64,000 nt of DNA from Stutzerimonas xanthomarina (GTDB taxonomy: Bacteria; Pseudomonadota; Gammaproteobacteria; Pseudomonadales; Pseudomonadaceae), in the NCBI RefSeq assembly GCF_003935375.1, contig NZ_RHQM01000003.1, positions 248,001-312,000 of the forward strand, read 5' to 3'. Both the position numbers and the translations under genes were made by a program. This document shows, piece by piece, positions 33,591 through 42,341 of this stretch (position 1 is the stretch's first letter; each line of letters starts with the position of its first letter). The notes beneath the pieces were generated by a model. The model saw nothing but the letters and a program-made list of their open reading frames with translations. It had not been told where the DNA came from and searched no databases.

Positions 33591-36038
33591 CCCCTTCAGA
33601 TCCTTCTTTACCTCGGCGTAGGTGTTGGCCCAGAAACTCGCCAGGTCCTGGGTGACCTGTACCGGACGCCGCGCTGGCGACAGCAGGTGCAGCTTGACGA
33701 CCTGTCGGCCACCAGCAATCCGCGGCGTGTCGGCCAGGCCGAACAGCTCCTGCAGACGCACCGCGAGCACCGGCGGCTGCTCGCTGTAGTCCAGCCGAAT
33801 GCGCGAGCCGGACGGCACGCTGACCGCCACCGGCGCCTGCTCGTCCAGGCGCTGCGGCAGCGGCCAGGGCAGCAGCGTGGCGAGCATGCCGGCCAGATCA
33901 AGCTGGGCGAAGTGCGCCAGGCGCGACACCTTGCCGAGATAGGGCAGCAGCCAGTCGTCCAACCGTTCCAGCAGTGCGGCATCGCTGACGTCCGGCCAGT
34001 CGCTGCTGTTGCCTGCGTCCAGATCGAGCTGACGCAGCAGGCCGATGCGCGCCTGCCACTGGCGCAACTCCGGCGTCCAGGCCAGCAGTTCCAGGCCCTT
34101 GCGCCGTACCAGGCCGAGCAGCGAGCGAGCCCGTGCGTCATCGTCGAGGTTCGGCAGTGGTTCGCGGCTGAGCACCAGTTCGCCGATCCGCCGCTGCCGT
34201 TCGGCGCGCAGCACGCCCTCGCGCTCGTCCCACTCCAGCTCATTGCGCAGAGACACCTGTTCGGCCAGCGGTCCGTCGAACAGCGCCGGGTCCAGCGCGA
34301 CCGCCCGGTAGATGCGCTCCTCGCGTTGTCCCTGATGGCTACCCAGCTCGGCGATCACCAGCCAGGGCTCCTTCATCAATGCATCCGGCTCACCGAACAG
34401 CGCCGCGCGCCCGCTGGCCAGACGATAACCCCCGCCACCTTCGCGGCGCTGCAGGGCGACGCGGTCGGGGTAGGCGAAAGCCAGCAGCGTGGCCAGCGAG
34501 TGCTGTTCTTCCAGCGCTCCGTCGCCCTGCCCCGAAGTGCCGCGCAGCAGGCCACGAAACTGCCGGGCCAGCTGCCGCACCCGCTGCACCGCAGCACCAC
34601 GGCCGCTCTGCAACTGGTGCAGACGCAGCGCCAGATCGGCGCCGCCGCTGCGCTGCCCGCCGGATTGAATGTCACGCTCGACCAGCAGCGCCGCGACATC
34701 CGCCGCCAGCGCGCCAATACCCAAGCCATGCCCGCGCAGCAGCATGTGCGCCAGCCGCGGGTGTGCCGGCAACTCGGCCATGGCCTGGCCGTGGCGGGTC
34801 AGCTGCCAGCCGCCATGTTCGTTGCGCTGCAATGCGCCAAGGCGCTCGAGCAGCGCCTGGGCCTGGGCGTAAGCCGCCGCCGGCGGCCGGTCGAGCCAGG
34901 CCAGCTCGTCCGGCTCGACACCCCAGCGCGCCAGTTGCAGCGCGACACCCGCAAGGTCCGCCTGGAGGATTTCCGCCTCGCCATAGGCCGCCAGCTGCGC
35001 GTGCTGATCCTCGGACCACAGCCGATAGCAGACGCCCGGCTCCAGGCGCCCGGCGCGGCCAGCGCGCTGCGTGGCCGAGGCGCGGGAGATGCGCCGGGTT
35101 TCCAGCCGGGTCATGCCGCTGCCGGGATCGAAGCGCGGCACCCGCGCCAGTCCGGCGTCCACCACGATGCGCACGCCTTCGATGGTCAGGCTGGTCTCGG
35201 CGATGTTGGTCGCCAGCACCACCTTGCGCATGCCCGCCGGTGCCGGCTCGATGGCCGCGCGCTGCTGCGCCAGCTCCAGCTCGCCGTGCAGCGGGCAGAG
35301 CAGGATGTCGCCGCGCCCGCCCAGCTGATCGGCGAGCGCTTCGTTGACGCGGCGGATCTCGGCCTGCCCCGGCAGAAACACCAGCACGCTGCCCTGCTCG
35401 TCCTCCAGCGCCTGCAGCACCGTCTGCATCACGCGCGGCTCGATACGCTCATTCGCCGCAACGAGACGGCCCCAGCGCTGCTCGACCGGGTGCATGCGCC
35501 CCTCGCTGCGCACCACCGGTGCGCCGTCGAGCAGTGCCGACAGGCGCTGGCCCTCCAGCGTCGCCGACATCAGCAGCAGCTTGAGCGGCTCGTCGCGCAG
35601 CAGCTGCCGCGCATTGAGCGTCAGCGCCAGGGCCAGATCGGCGTCCAGGCTGCGCTCATGGAATTCGTCGAAGATCACCAGGCCGACGCCTTCCAGCGCC
35701 GGGTCGTCCTGCAGCCGCCGCGCGAGAATGCCCTCGGTGACTACCTCGATGCGCGTGTTCGGCCCGACCTTGCTGTCCAGCCGGATGCGGTAGCCGACGG
35801 TTTCGCCGACGCGCTCGCCCAGCTCACTGGCCAGCCGCTCAGCCGCTGCGCGGGCAGCCAGACGGCGCGGCTCCAGCATGATGATGCTCTGCCCGCCCAG
35901 CCAGGCTTCGTCGAGCAGCGCCAGCGGCACGCGAGTGGTCTTGCCGGCGCCGGGCGGTGCTTCGAGAACGGCTTCGTCGCGCTGTTGCAGGGCCTGGCGC
36001 AACGCCGGCAGGACTTCGTCGATCGGTAGGGAATTCAT
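33549..36038 (-). CDS. hrpB: ATP-dependent helicase HrpB, chromosomal copy with replaced C-terminus
   Basis: An 829-residue DEAH-box helicase with Walker A APPGAGKTTR, DEFH, MSATLEG, QRAGRAGR and the HrpB C-terminal domain. Its G+C-rich codons match the flanks. It follows the family up to WANTYAEVKKDLKGRYPK, then reads PPCNVYRAA and stops; the expected HYWPDDP...AKPRGQ is at 8,124-8,189 across the island. The lost 21 residues are a basic, conserved tail outside the helicase core, so partial function is possible. The ATG at 36038 is preferred over a GTG two codons earlier. HrpB is a nonessential RNA-helicase-like protein in most bacteria. Confidence 0.92.
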   Translation of the reverse strand: MNSLPIDEVLPALRQALQQRDEAVLEAPPGAGKTTRVPLALLDEAWLGGQSIIMLEPRRLAARAAAERLASELGERVGETVGYRIRLDSKVGPNTRIEVVTEGILARRLQDDPALEGVGLVIFDEFHERSLDADLALALTLNARQLLRDEPLKLLLMSATLEGQRLSALLDGAPVVRSEGRMHPVEQRWGRLVAANERIEPRVMQTVLQALEDEQGSVLVFLPGQAEIRRVNEALADQLGGRGDILLCPLHGELELAQQRAAIEPAPAGMRKVVLATNIAETSLTIEGVRIVVDAGLARVPRFDPGSGMTRLETRRISRASATQRAGRAGRLEPGVCYRLWSEDQHAQLAAYGEAEILQADLAGVALQLARWGVEPDELAWLDRPPAAAYAQAQALLERLGALQRNEHGGWQLTRHGQAMAELPAHPRLAHMLLRGHGLGIGALAADVAALLVERDIQSGGQRSGGADLALRLHQLQSGRGAAVQRVRQLARQFRGLLRGTSGQGDGALEEQHSLATLLAFAYPDRVALQRREGGGGYRLASGRAALFGEPDALMKEPWLVIAELGSHQGQREERIYRAVALDPALFDGPLAEQVSLRNELEWDEREGVLRAERQRRIGELVLSREPLPNLDDDARARSLLGLVRRKGLELLAWTPELRQWQARIGLLRQLDLDAGNSSDWPDVSDAALLERLDDWLLPYLGKVSRLAHFAQLDLAGMLATLLPWPLPQRLDEQAPVAVSVPSGSRIRLDYSEQPPVLAVRLQELFGLADTPRIAGGRQVVKLHLLSPARRPVQVTQDLASFWANTYAEVKKDLKGRYPKPPCNVYRAA

Positions 36039-36097
36039 GGGCACTCGCTTCGGGCAGACGATTCAACAACCGAGGCGCCCGCCCGAAGCTGGGCGCA

Positions 36098-36598
36098 TCA
36101 GTTGACGCTATAGCCACGTCCGGTCAGGCAGGCGCCAAGGGCGCGCTTGTAGGTGTCGGCAACGCTCGCCGCCGGAGCCGTCCGGGCGCTGGCCGGATCG
36201 AAACCGCTCTGGCTCACGGCCCAGGTATGACACTCGTAGCGGTCGCGGCTCTGCTGCTCGGCGCTCTGGCCCTTGGCCGGATAGGCGATGACATCATATC
36301 GCGAGGCCTCGCTGGCCGGCAGCGGCGGATGACTGACCGGCTCGTAGACATTGCGCTCTACATTCCACAGGTAATAGGTACCGGCGGCGATGAAGTAGAG
36401 CATGCTGCCGATCCAGATTTCCCGCGCACCGGCCGGCAGACCGTGGCCGTGACGCGGGCCCGGCACATACCGCGGCCCCGGTCCCGCCGGCCCTCTATGC
36501 GCACCCGGCCCGGGACCGGGTGGTGCGGCGGTGACCGGCAAGGCGATGCAGAGGGAAAGAACGGCGCCAAGCGCGGCGCGCGGCAGTGACCTGGACAT
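36098..36598 (-). CDS. DUF6515 family exported protein
   Basis: A 166-residue protein with a signal peptide (LGAVLSLCIALPVTAA), a proline/glycine/histidine-rich linker (PPGPGPGAHRGPAGPGPR), one hydrophobic segment (IWIGSMLYFIAAGTYYLW) and a C-terminal domain containing YPAKGQSAEQQSRDRYECHTWAVSQSGFDP. That last stretch is typical of DUF6515 and of many small periplasmic proteins of pseudomonads. Its function is unknown. It lies upstream of hrpB on the same strand but with its own spacing, and is divergent from the lipoprotein gene. Confidence 0.75.
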   Translation of the reverse strand: MSRSLPRAALGAVLSLCIALPVTAAPPGPGPGAHRGPAGPGPRYVPGPRHGHGLPAGAREIWIGSMLYFIAAGTYYLWNVERNVYEPVSHPPLPASEASRYDVIAYPAKGQSAEQQSRDRYECHTWAVSQSGFDPASARTAPAASVADTYKRALGACLTGRGYSVN

Positions 36599-36812
36599 GA
36601 TTGAACTCCGGGATGGGATGAAATCGCAGCGCGATTATCTGCCCGGCCGATGCAGCGGTCCGTCAGGCCTCGGTAAGGACTGGGTAAAGCCACCCCATGC
36701 GTCAGCGCACACGCCGAACACCCGAGCCCGCGGCATGGTCTGATATCGAGAAAACATCATCCAGCTGTCTTCCGGCCCTTGTATAGTTGCGCCACTTTTC
36801 CAGGAGGTCCTT

Positions 36813-37229
36813 ATGCGTACTCGTAACCGAATCATCGGCGGCGTGTTGGCCGCTTCCCTGTTCACCCAGCTGACCGCCTGCGGCACGCTGTTCTACCCGG
36901 ATCGCCGCGGGCAGATCGAAGGCCGCATCGACCCGGCCATCGCCGCGCTCAATGCGGTCGGGCTGCTGTTCTACGTCATCCCCGGCTTGATCGCCTTCGG
37001 CATCGACTTCGCCACCGGCGCGATCTACCTGCCCGACGACGAGTACTCCATGGCCCCGGAAAAGCTGCAGGAAGCCATTGGCTCCGACGGCCAGATCGAT
37101 CAGGCCCGCCTGAAAGCCATCATCGAGAAGGAAATCGGCCGCAGCCTGCCGCTGGACGACCCGCGCCTGATCCAGCACAACGGCAGCGTCGAGCAACTGG
37201 CCGCCTTCGGTCTGCGCCCTGCGGCCTGA
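36813..37229 (+). CDS. Putative lipoprotein
   Basis: A 138-residue protein with an N-terminal lipoprotein signal ending in LTAC at Cys23, then a hydrophobic hairpin (VGLLFYVIPGLIAFGIDFATGAIYLP) and a C-terminal helix pair. It should be anchored to a membrane on the periplasmic side. CAGGAGG lies before the ATG. Relatives in Pseudomonas are sometimes labelled polyribonucleotide nucleotidyltransferase, which nothing in this sequence supports. It may share a transcript with fieF, which starts 25 bases later. Confidence 0.75.
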   Translation: MRTRNRIIGGVLAASLFTQLTACGTLFYPDRRGQIEGRIDPAIAALNAVGLLFYVIPGLIAFGIDFATGAIYLPDDEYSMAPEKLQEAIGSDGQIDQARLKAIIEKEIGRSLPLDDPRLIQHNGSVEQLAAFGLRPAA

Positions 37230-37254
37230 TGACTCGCGCGGATAACGGCCAGCG

Positions 37255-38145
37255 ATGAGCATCAATCGTGACCACGCCCGGCTCATGCGCCGGGCGACCG
37301 CTGCGGCCCTGGCGACGGCGATCCTCCTGGCGCTGAGCAAGGCCGTGGCCTGGTGGCTGAGCGGCTCGGTGAGTCTGCTCGCCGGCCTCACCGATTCGCT
37401 GCTCGACGGCGCCGCGTCGCTGCTCAACCTGCTCGCGGTGCACTACTCGCTGCGCCCGGCCGACGACGACCATCGCTACGGCCACGGCAAGGCCGAGGCG
37501 CTGGCCGGGCTCGGCCAAGCGGCGTTCATCTGCGTCAGCGCGATCCTCGTCGGCGTGCAGGGCGTCGACCGCCTGCTGCACCCGCAACCGCTGGGCGCAC
37601 AGGGCGTGGGCATCGCAGTGATGATCTTCTCGCTGCTGATGACCGCCATCCTGCTGAGCTACCAGCACCACGTGGTCAAGCTCACCGGCTCCACCGCCAT
37701 CCGCGCCGACTCGCTGCACTACCGTTCAGACCTCTTGCTCAACACCAGCATCCTGCTCGCGCTGGTGCTGGCCAGCTTCGGCTGGGAGCGACTGGACGCA
37801 CTGTTCGGCATCGGTATCGCGCTGTACATCTTCTGGAGCGCCATCACCATCGTCCGTGAGGCCGGCGCGGTGCTGATGGATACCGAACTCTCGCCGGAGA
37901 TCAGCGAGCAGATGCAGAAGCTGGTCTGCGAAGTGCCGGGCGTGCATGGCTGCCATGACTTCCGCACACGCATTTCGGGCACCCGCTGGTTCGTGCAATT
38001 GCATCTGGAGCTGCCGGGGGACCTGCCGCTGTCGCAGGCGCATGATCTGTGTGTGGCGGTGGAGAACGCGATTCACGATCGCTATCCGAATGCGGAGGTG
38101 CTGGTGCATGCCGATCCGCTTGAGGTAGCGCCGCCGAAGCGGTGA
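37255..38145 (+). CDS. fieF: Cation diffusion facilitator FieF-type exporter
   Basis: A 296-residue inner-membrane metal exporter with six transmembrane segments and a cytoplasmic C-terminal domain. Key residues of the family are present: DSLLDGAASLLN (Asp pair in helix 2), YGHGKAEALAGL, and HYRSDLLLN in helix 5. C-terminal histidines include CHDFRTRISG and VHADP. FieF-type proteins expel Zn(II), Fe(II) or Cd(II) in exchange for protons. Close spacing to the lipoprotein gene suggests a shared transcript. No Fur or Zur box was noticed. Confidence 0.9.
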   Translation: MSINRDHARLMRRATAAALATAILLALSKAVAWWLSGSVSLLAGLTDSLLDGAASLLNLLAVHYSLRPADDDHRYGHGKAEALAGLGQAAFICVSAILVGVQGVDRLLHPQPLGAQGVGIAVMIFSLLMTAILLSYQHHVVKLTGSTAIRADSLHYRSDLLLNTSILLALVLASFGWERLDALFGIGIALYIFWSAITIVREAGAVLMDTELSPEISEQMQKLVCEVPGVHGCHDFRTRISGTRWFVQLHLELPGDLPLSQAHDLCVAVENAIHDRYPNAEVLVHADPLEVAPPKR

Positions 38146-38191
38146 TTGGAGTTTTCGGATTCTATTTCCAAGGCACCCCCACAACGCCCTA

Positions 38192-38220
38192 AACGAAAAA
38201 GACCACGCCTGGGCGTGGTC
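38192..38220 (-). terminator. Intrinsic terminator reading leftward
   Basis: The stem GACCACGCC/GGCGTGGTC at 38201-38220 has a two-base loop. Read on the minus strand it is followed by TTTTTCGTTT. It faces a leftward transcript from 38221-38470 and also lies past the fieF stop. Confidence 0.75.
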
Positions 38221-38490
38221 TCTTCGATTCGTCTGGCCGATGGTAACGGCTTCTTCGCGCGGCGCCTCGTGAGCACCGGGGGCCCGGACCGTCGGTATTG
38301 GTAAGACCTTCGGTGGTCACGGCGGGGATGCTGCGCCGTGTCCGTTTCTGCCGGGGGCTGAAGTTGAGATAAAGCTTACGCCGCCACTCCTGGCACAGGA
38401 TTGCGAAGATTGCCGAAATAAGCATCACTTGCGCAACCTTAAGCCATTAATCCATCATTCAGCGCAACCAAAAACCTCACGGGCCTGAAA
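38221..38490 (-). other. Intergenic region with possible short leftward transcript
   Basis: Between fieF and the Lrp-type gene lie 345 bases. The terminator at 38201-38220 points left, so something should be transcribed toward it. A minus-strand frame of 79 codons (38189-38428, MMLISAIFAILCQEW...) covers it but runs through the terminator stem, which argues against a normal protein. A small RNA or leader transcript divergent from the Lrp gene is an alternative. No known RNA family was recognised. Confidence 0.4.
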
Positions 38491-38970
38491 ATGAGCAAAC
38501 TCGACCGCTACGACCTGCGCATCCTCGCCGAATTGCAGCACGACGCCCGCATCTCCAACCAGGAACTGGCTGAACGCATCGGCCTGTCACCCTCGCCCTG
38601 CTCCCGCCGGGTCAAACAGCTGGAAGACGATGGCTACATTGCCCGCCAGGTCGCCCTGCTCGACCGCAAGAAGCTCGGCCTGACCCTTACCGCCTACGTG
38701 CTTATCGGCATGGACCGGCACACACCGGAGCGCTTCGAGCACTTCGAAGGCGTGATCGGCAAATGCCCGGAGGTGCTCGAATGCAGTCTGGTCACGGGGA
38801 TGGACGCCGACTACCAACTCAAGGTCGTGGTGCCCGACATGGAGCATTACCAGCAGTTTCTGCTCGGCACCCTGACGCGCATCGAAGGCGTCTCCAGCGT
38901 GCGTTCCAGCTTCGTATTGCGCCAGGTGTCATCGAGTACGGAGCTGCCGCTGGAGCATTTGCGCAGCTGA
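38491..38970 (+). CDS. Lrp/AsnC-family transcriptional regulator
   Basis: A 159-residue regulator with the N-terminal winged helix (LDRYDLRILAELQHDARISNQELAERIGLSPSPCSRRVKQLED) and the C-terminal RAM ligand-binding domain (GMDADYQLKVVVPDMEHYQQFL...GVSSVRSSFVL). Members sense amino acids and control nearby transport or catabolic genes. No catabolic gene adjoins it, so the target is unclear; the divergent region to its left is a candidate operator. Confidence 0.9.
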   Translation: MSKLDRYDLRILAELQHDARISNQELAERIGLSPSPCSRRVKQLEDDGYIARQVALLDRKKLGLTLTAYVLIGMDRHTPERFEHFEGVIGKCPEVLECSLVTGMDADYQLKVVVPDMEHYQQFLLGTLTRIEGVSSVRSSFVLRQVSSSTELPLEHLRS

Positions 38971-39133
38971 GACACCGCTCACAGCTTTCGCCCCACACTT
39001 CGCAGGGTTGCTGCCTATAATCCGCCCCCTTCTGCACCGCCCCGCACACGGATGATCCCGGCCGGGGCGGATCGTCCATCGCCTGCTCACCGGCGGGCCT
39101 CGCTGCAAAATGCCCTCGTGCAAGGGAATGCCC

Positions 39134-39526
39134 ATGAAAGACACCAACCGCGTCATGCAGAGCTACGGCCGCTGCTGCGCCAGTCCCGACTTCTTCGATG
39201 ACTTCTATGCGTCCTTCCTCGCCAGCTCGCCTGCGATCCGGGAGAAGTTCGTGCGCACCGACATGACCACGCAGAAACAGCTGCTGCGCGCCGGCATTCT
39301 CAATCTGGTGCTGTTCGCCCGCGGCATGCCGGATACCAAACTCCGCGCGCTGGGCAAAAGCCATTCACGCGAGCAGCTGAATATCCACCCGGAACTCTAT
39401 GACCTGTGGATCGCGGCGTTGCTGAAAACCATCGGCCAGCACGACGGGGAGCTGCAACAGCAGGACCTGCAGGCCTGGCGCACGGTGCTGAACAAGGGCA
39501 TCGACGTGATCAAGGCGGCCTACTGA
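39134..39526 (+). CDS. Globin-domain protein
   Basis: A 130-residue single-domain haem protein. It shows the globin pattern with a conserved Phe in FDDFYASFLASSP, a distal Gln/Lys helix (TTQKQLLRAGI) and the proximal His in LGKSHSREQLNIHPELYDLW. It probably binds O2 or NO or senses them in the cytoplasm. I start at the ATG at 39134 (MKDTNR), since AAGGGA lies 7 bases upstream; the frame is open from 39110. It is monocistronic. There is no reductase domain, so it is not a flavohaemoglobin. Confidence 0.75.
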   Translation: MKDTNRVMQSYGRCCASPDFFDDFYASFLASSPAIREKFVRTDMTTQKQLLRAGILNLVLFARGMPDTKLRALGKSHSREQLNIHPELYDLWIAALLKTIGQHDGELQQQDLQAWRTVLNKGIDVIKAAY

Positions 39527-39701
39527 ATACCGGTGAGACATTTCGCCGCACCGGCGCCCGCCTCGCGCGATCCGAACGCTTTCCGAGCTCGACCGTCCAA
39601 CCAGTGGTGGCACACGCGCCGACTAATGCCGGCGTATACTGCGCCGCTTTCGCGCCCGGCCTGCCACGGGCGCATTCGTCGAAGTCAGTCAGGAGATCCC
39701 T

Positions 39702-39920
39702 GTGGAGCCCGAAGTTTTCGAAAAGTGGATGATGATCGTGCTCGTCGGCGGGCTGATGGCCTTCATGGCGTTCATCATCTGGGACCTGGCCAAGAAGTCG
39801 AAGGCCGGTCGCCTCGGCACCGCCATTCTCTTCCTCGGCCTGGGCCTGTGCCTGTTCGCCTTTCTCGCCAAGCCGGTCATCGGTTACGTCATCGAAGTGA
39901 CTCAGGGCATCCCGCACTGA
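39702..39920 (+). CDS. DUF2788 small membrane protein
   Basis: A 72-residue protein with two transmembrane segments (MMIVLVGGLMAFMAFIIWDLA and AILFLGLGLCLFAFLAKPVIGYVI) separated by the basic loop KKSKAGRLG. This is the typical size and layout of DUF2788. The GTG start is preceded by CAGGAG. Function is unknown. It is convergent with rluE 20 bases further on. Confidence 0.85.
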   Translation: MEPEVFEKWMMIVLVGGLMAFMAFIIWDLAKKSKAGRLGTAILFLGLGLCLFAFLAKPVIGYVIEVTQGIPH

Positions 39921-39939
39921 ACTGATGCCAAGCCGGCGC

Positions 39940-40578
39940 CTACAGCTGCGCCGGCACCTCCCGCCACTCACCCGGCTGCAGGCCATCGAGCGCCCACGGC
40001 CCGATGCGCACCCGCACCAGACGCAGGGTCGGCAACCCGACCGCCGCCGTCATGCGTCTGACCTGGCGATTACGCCCTTCGCGGATCACCAATTCCAGCC
40101 AGCTGGTCGGCACGCTCTTGCGAAAGCGCACCGGCGGGTTGCGCGGCCATAGCTCGGGCTCGTCCAGCTGCCGCGCTTCGGCGGGCAGGGTCAGGCCGTC
40201 ATTGAGCTGGACGCCATCGCGCAAGCGCTGCAGCTGCTCGGCGCTGACCTCACCCTCCACCTGCACCCAGTAGGTCTTCGGCAGCTTGTGCTTGGGGTCG
40301 GCGATGCGCGCCTGCAACTGACCGTCGTTGGTCAAGAGCAGCAGCCCCTCGCTGTCGCGATCCAGCCGGCCGGCCGGATAGACGCCCGGCACCTGCACGT
40401 AATCCTTCAGCGTCCCGCGGCCATCGGCATCGTTGAATTGCGTCAGCACGTCGAACGGCTTGTTCAGCAACAACAGGCGCGGCTCGGCCGGCGGTGCCTT
40501 GGCCACGCGCCGCGGCGCGGATGGGCGCGCGGTTCGTGCAGGCGGACGCGAGGATGGAGGACGCGGTGGACGGGGCAT
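39940..40578 (-). CDS. rluE: 23S rRNA pseudouridine synthase, RluE type
   Basis: A 212-residue enzyme of the RsuA family without an S4 domain. It has the catalytic aspartate in [17 protein letters not shown], the preceding [13 protein letters not shown] strand and the [11 protein letters not shown] motif near the C-terminus. RluE makes pseudouridine 2457 of 23S rRNA in E. coli; the same role is likely here. The first ~30 residues are a basic Pro/Arg/Ala-rich tail, common in pseudomonad versions. It runs leftward and leaves a 291-base gap that holds the urtA promoter. Confidence 0.88.
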   Translation of the reverse strand: MPRPPRPPSSRPPARTARPSAPRRVAKAPPAEPRLLLLNKPFDVLTQFNDADGRGTLKDYVQVPGVYPAGRLDRDSEGLLLLTNDGQLQARIADPKHKLPKTYWVQVEGEVSAEQLQRLRDGVQLNDGLTLPAEARQLDEPELWPRNPPVRFRKSVPTSWLELVIREGRNRQVRRMTAAVGLPTLRLVRVRIGPWALDGLQPGEWREVPAQL

Positions 40579-40687
40579 GGCGACGGGTCTCGATACGGGC
40601 CGGCCATGCTAGAAGTGACACCCGGCAGCTGCAAGTGGCGGAGTCACTCGGCGCGGCACTGAAATCGGGCAAAGCGGCCTCCCGCGG

Positions 40688-40723
40688 TGCACCACCGACC
40701 TTCGCGTGCACCAGCATGGCTCA
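40688..40723 (+). promoter_or_regulatory. NtrC-type binding sites upstream of urtA
   Basis: TGCACCAGCATGGCTCA (40707-40723) resembles the NtrC dyad TGCACC-n5-GGTGCA. A second TGCACCA half-site starts at 40688. They lie about 92-127 bases before the predicted start of transcription, the usual enhancer distance for NtrC with sigma-54. Confidence 0.55.
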
Positions 40724-40789
40724 CCGCGAAAGCAGCCCGATCAACCCCAGATCGGCGCAAAGCTGCGTCACAGAAGGCTTTGAGCCATT

Positions 40790-40805
40790 TGGCACGGATG
40801 CTGCC
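40790..40805 (+). promoter_or_regulatory. Sigma-54 promoter of urtA
   Basis: TGGCACGGATGCTGCC has GG (40791-40792) and GC (40803-40804) exactly ten bases apart and matches the -24/-12 consensus TGGCACG-n4-TTGC at all but one position. Transcription would start near 40815, 55 bases before the urtA ATG. It points to nitrogen-limitation control. Confidence 0.75.
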
Positions 40806-40869
40806 ATTACTCCTGGCGTTCCGATGTTTTCAGCCCACAGTTGCGCACGGACAGCCAAGGAGCCCCACA

Positions 40870-42138
40870 ATGAAACGCCGTCCTCTGATCAAGACCACCC
40901 TCGCCGCCAGCGCCCTGATGCTCAGCGGCCTGTTCCCGTTCACCCTGCAGGCCGCCGAGACCATCAAGGTCGGCATCCTGCATTCGCTGTCCGGCACCAT
41001 GGCCATCTCCGAGACCTCGCTCAAGGACATGGCGCTGATGACCATCGACGAGATCAACGCCAAGGGCGGCGTGCTCGGCAAGCAGCTCGAGCCGGTGGTG
41101 GTCGACCCAGCCTCCAACTGGCCGCTGTTCGCCGAGAAAGGGCGCCAGCTGCTGACTCAGGACAAGGTGGCGGTGACCTTCGGTTGCTGGACCTCGGTAT
41201 CGCGCAAGTCGGTATTGCCGGTCTATGAAGAACTCGACGGCCTGCTGTTCTACCCGGTGCAGTACGAGGGCGAAGAGCTGTCACCGAACGTCTTCTACAC
41301 CGGCGCGGCGCCAAACCAGCAGGCCATCCCGGCGGTCGAGTACCTGATGAGCGAAGACGGCGGCGGCGCCGAGCGCTTCTTCCTGCTCGGCACCGACTAC
41401 GTCTACCCGCGCACCACCAACAAGATCCTGCGCGCCTTCCTGATCAGCAAGGGCGTGCCGGAATCGAGCATCGAAGAGGTCTACACCCCCTTCGGCCACA
41501 GCGATTACCAGACCATCGTCGCCAACATCAAGAAGTTCTCCGCCGGCGGCAAGACCGCTGTGGTGTCGACCATCAACGGCGACTCCAACGTGCCCTTCTA
41601 CAGGGAGCTTGCCAACCAGGGCCTGGAAGCCACTGACGTTCCGGTTGTCGCCTTCTCGGTCGGCGAGGAAGAACTGCGCGGCATCGACACCAAGCCGCTG
41701 GTCGGTCACCTGGCCGCCTGGAACTACTTCCAGTCCGTGGAAAACCCGGTCAACGAAGCCTTCGTCAGCAAGTGGAAAGCCTATGCCAAGGCCAAGAACC
41801 TGCCGGGCGCCGACAAGGCGGTGACCAACGACCCGATGGAAGCCACCTACGTGGGCCTGCACATGTGGGCGCAGGCGGTCGAGAAAGCCGGCACCACCGA
41901 CGTCGGCAAAGTACGCGACGCGCTGGCCGGTCAGACCTTCAAGGCGCCGAGTGGCTACACCCTGACCATGGACGAAAAGAACCACCACCTGCACAAGCCA
42001 GTGATGATCGGCGAAGTCCAGGACGACGGACAGTTCTCGGTGGTCTGGGAAACCGAAAGCCCGGTCCGCGCGCAGCCATGGAGTCCCTACATCCCGGGTA
42101 ACGACAAGAAGCCGGATCACGCGGTGAAGTCGAATTAA
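40870..42138 (+). CDS. urtA: Urea ABC transporter substrate-binding protein
   Basis: A 422-residue periplasmic binding protein with a twin-basic signal peptide (MKRRPLIKTTLAASALMLSG) and the mature start AETIKVGILHSLSGTMAISE, typical of UrtA and AmiC-like receptors. It delivers urea to UrtBC at high affinity. The ATG at 40870 has AAGGAG upstream; the frame runs back to 40687 without support. It is the first gene of urtABCDE and is followed by a large palindrome that may keep its mRNA abundant relative to urtB. A sigma-54 promoter precedes it. Confidence 0.95.
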   Translation: MKRRPLIKTTLAASALMLSGLFPFTLQAAETIKVGILHSLSGTMAISETSLKDMALMTIDEINAKGGVLGKQLEPVVVDPASNWPLFAEKGRQLLTQDKVAVTFGCWTSVSRKSVLPVYEELDGLLFYPVQYEGEELSPNVFYTGAAPNQQAIPAVEYLMSEDGGGAERFFLLGTDYVYPRTTNKILRAFLISKGVPESSIEEVYTPFGHSDYQTIVANIKKFSAGGKTAVVSTINGDSNVPFYRELANQGLEATDVPVVAFSVGEEELRGIDTKPLVGHLAAWNYFQSVENPVNEAFVSKWKAYAKAKNLPGADKAVTNDPMEATYVGLHMWAQAVEKAGTTDVGKVRDALAGQTFKAPSGYTLTMDEKNHHLHKPVMIGEVQDDGQFSVVWETESPVRAQPWSPYIPGNDKKPDHAVKSN

Positions 42139-42203
42139 GGGTAGGTCCGCAGGGTGGGCCGGGCGGCATTCCGCTTCAGCCCACCAGCAGATATCACACA
42201 GTC

Positions 42204-42261
42204 CGTAGGGTGGGCTTCAGCCCACCGATGACGTTACCGGTGGGCTGAAACCCACCCTACG
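42204..42261. repeat. Large palindromic repeat between urtA and urtB
   Basis: GTAGGGTGGGCTTCAGCCCACC and its reverse partner GGTGGGCTGAAACCCACCCTAC form a 58-base imperfect palindrome with a 12-base centre. A third related GGGTGGGC...GCCCACC element lies just before it (42151-42184). It belongs to the same family as the repeat at 4511 and could act as an mRNA-stabilising hairpin after urtA. Confidence 0.75.
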
Positions 42262-42341
42262 ACAAGAAACCCACCGGACCGACACTACGAAACATCCGCC
42301 TAAACGCTCCACCAAGAGAGCGCCCGCTAGGGAAAACTCAC

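Noticed and set aside
33687..36029. A 780-codon open frame on the plus strand opposite chromosomal hrpB
   Set aside because: It is the complement of a strongly supported helicase gene in G+C-rich DNA; the translation is Gln/Arg/Ala-rich and matches no family.
25032..36038. The two hrpB genes as a recent tandem duplication
   Set aside because: They differ throughout in sequence and base composition, and one lies wholly inside the island while the other is split by it.
36813..37229. Polyribonucleotide nucleotidyltransferase, a name often attached to this small protein
   Set aside because: The 138-residue lipoprotein has none of the RNase PH, KH or S1 domains of that enzyme.
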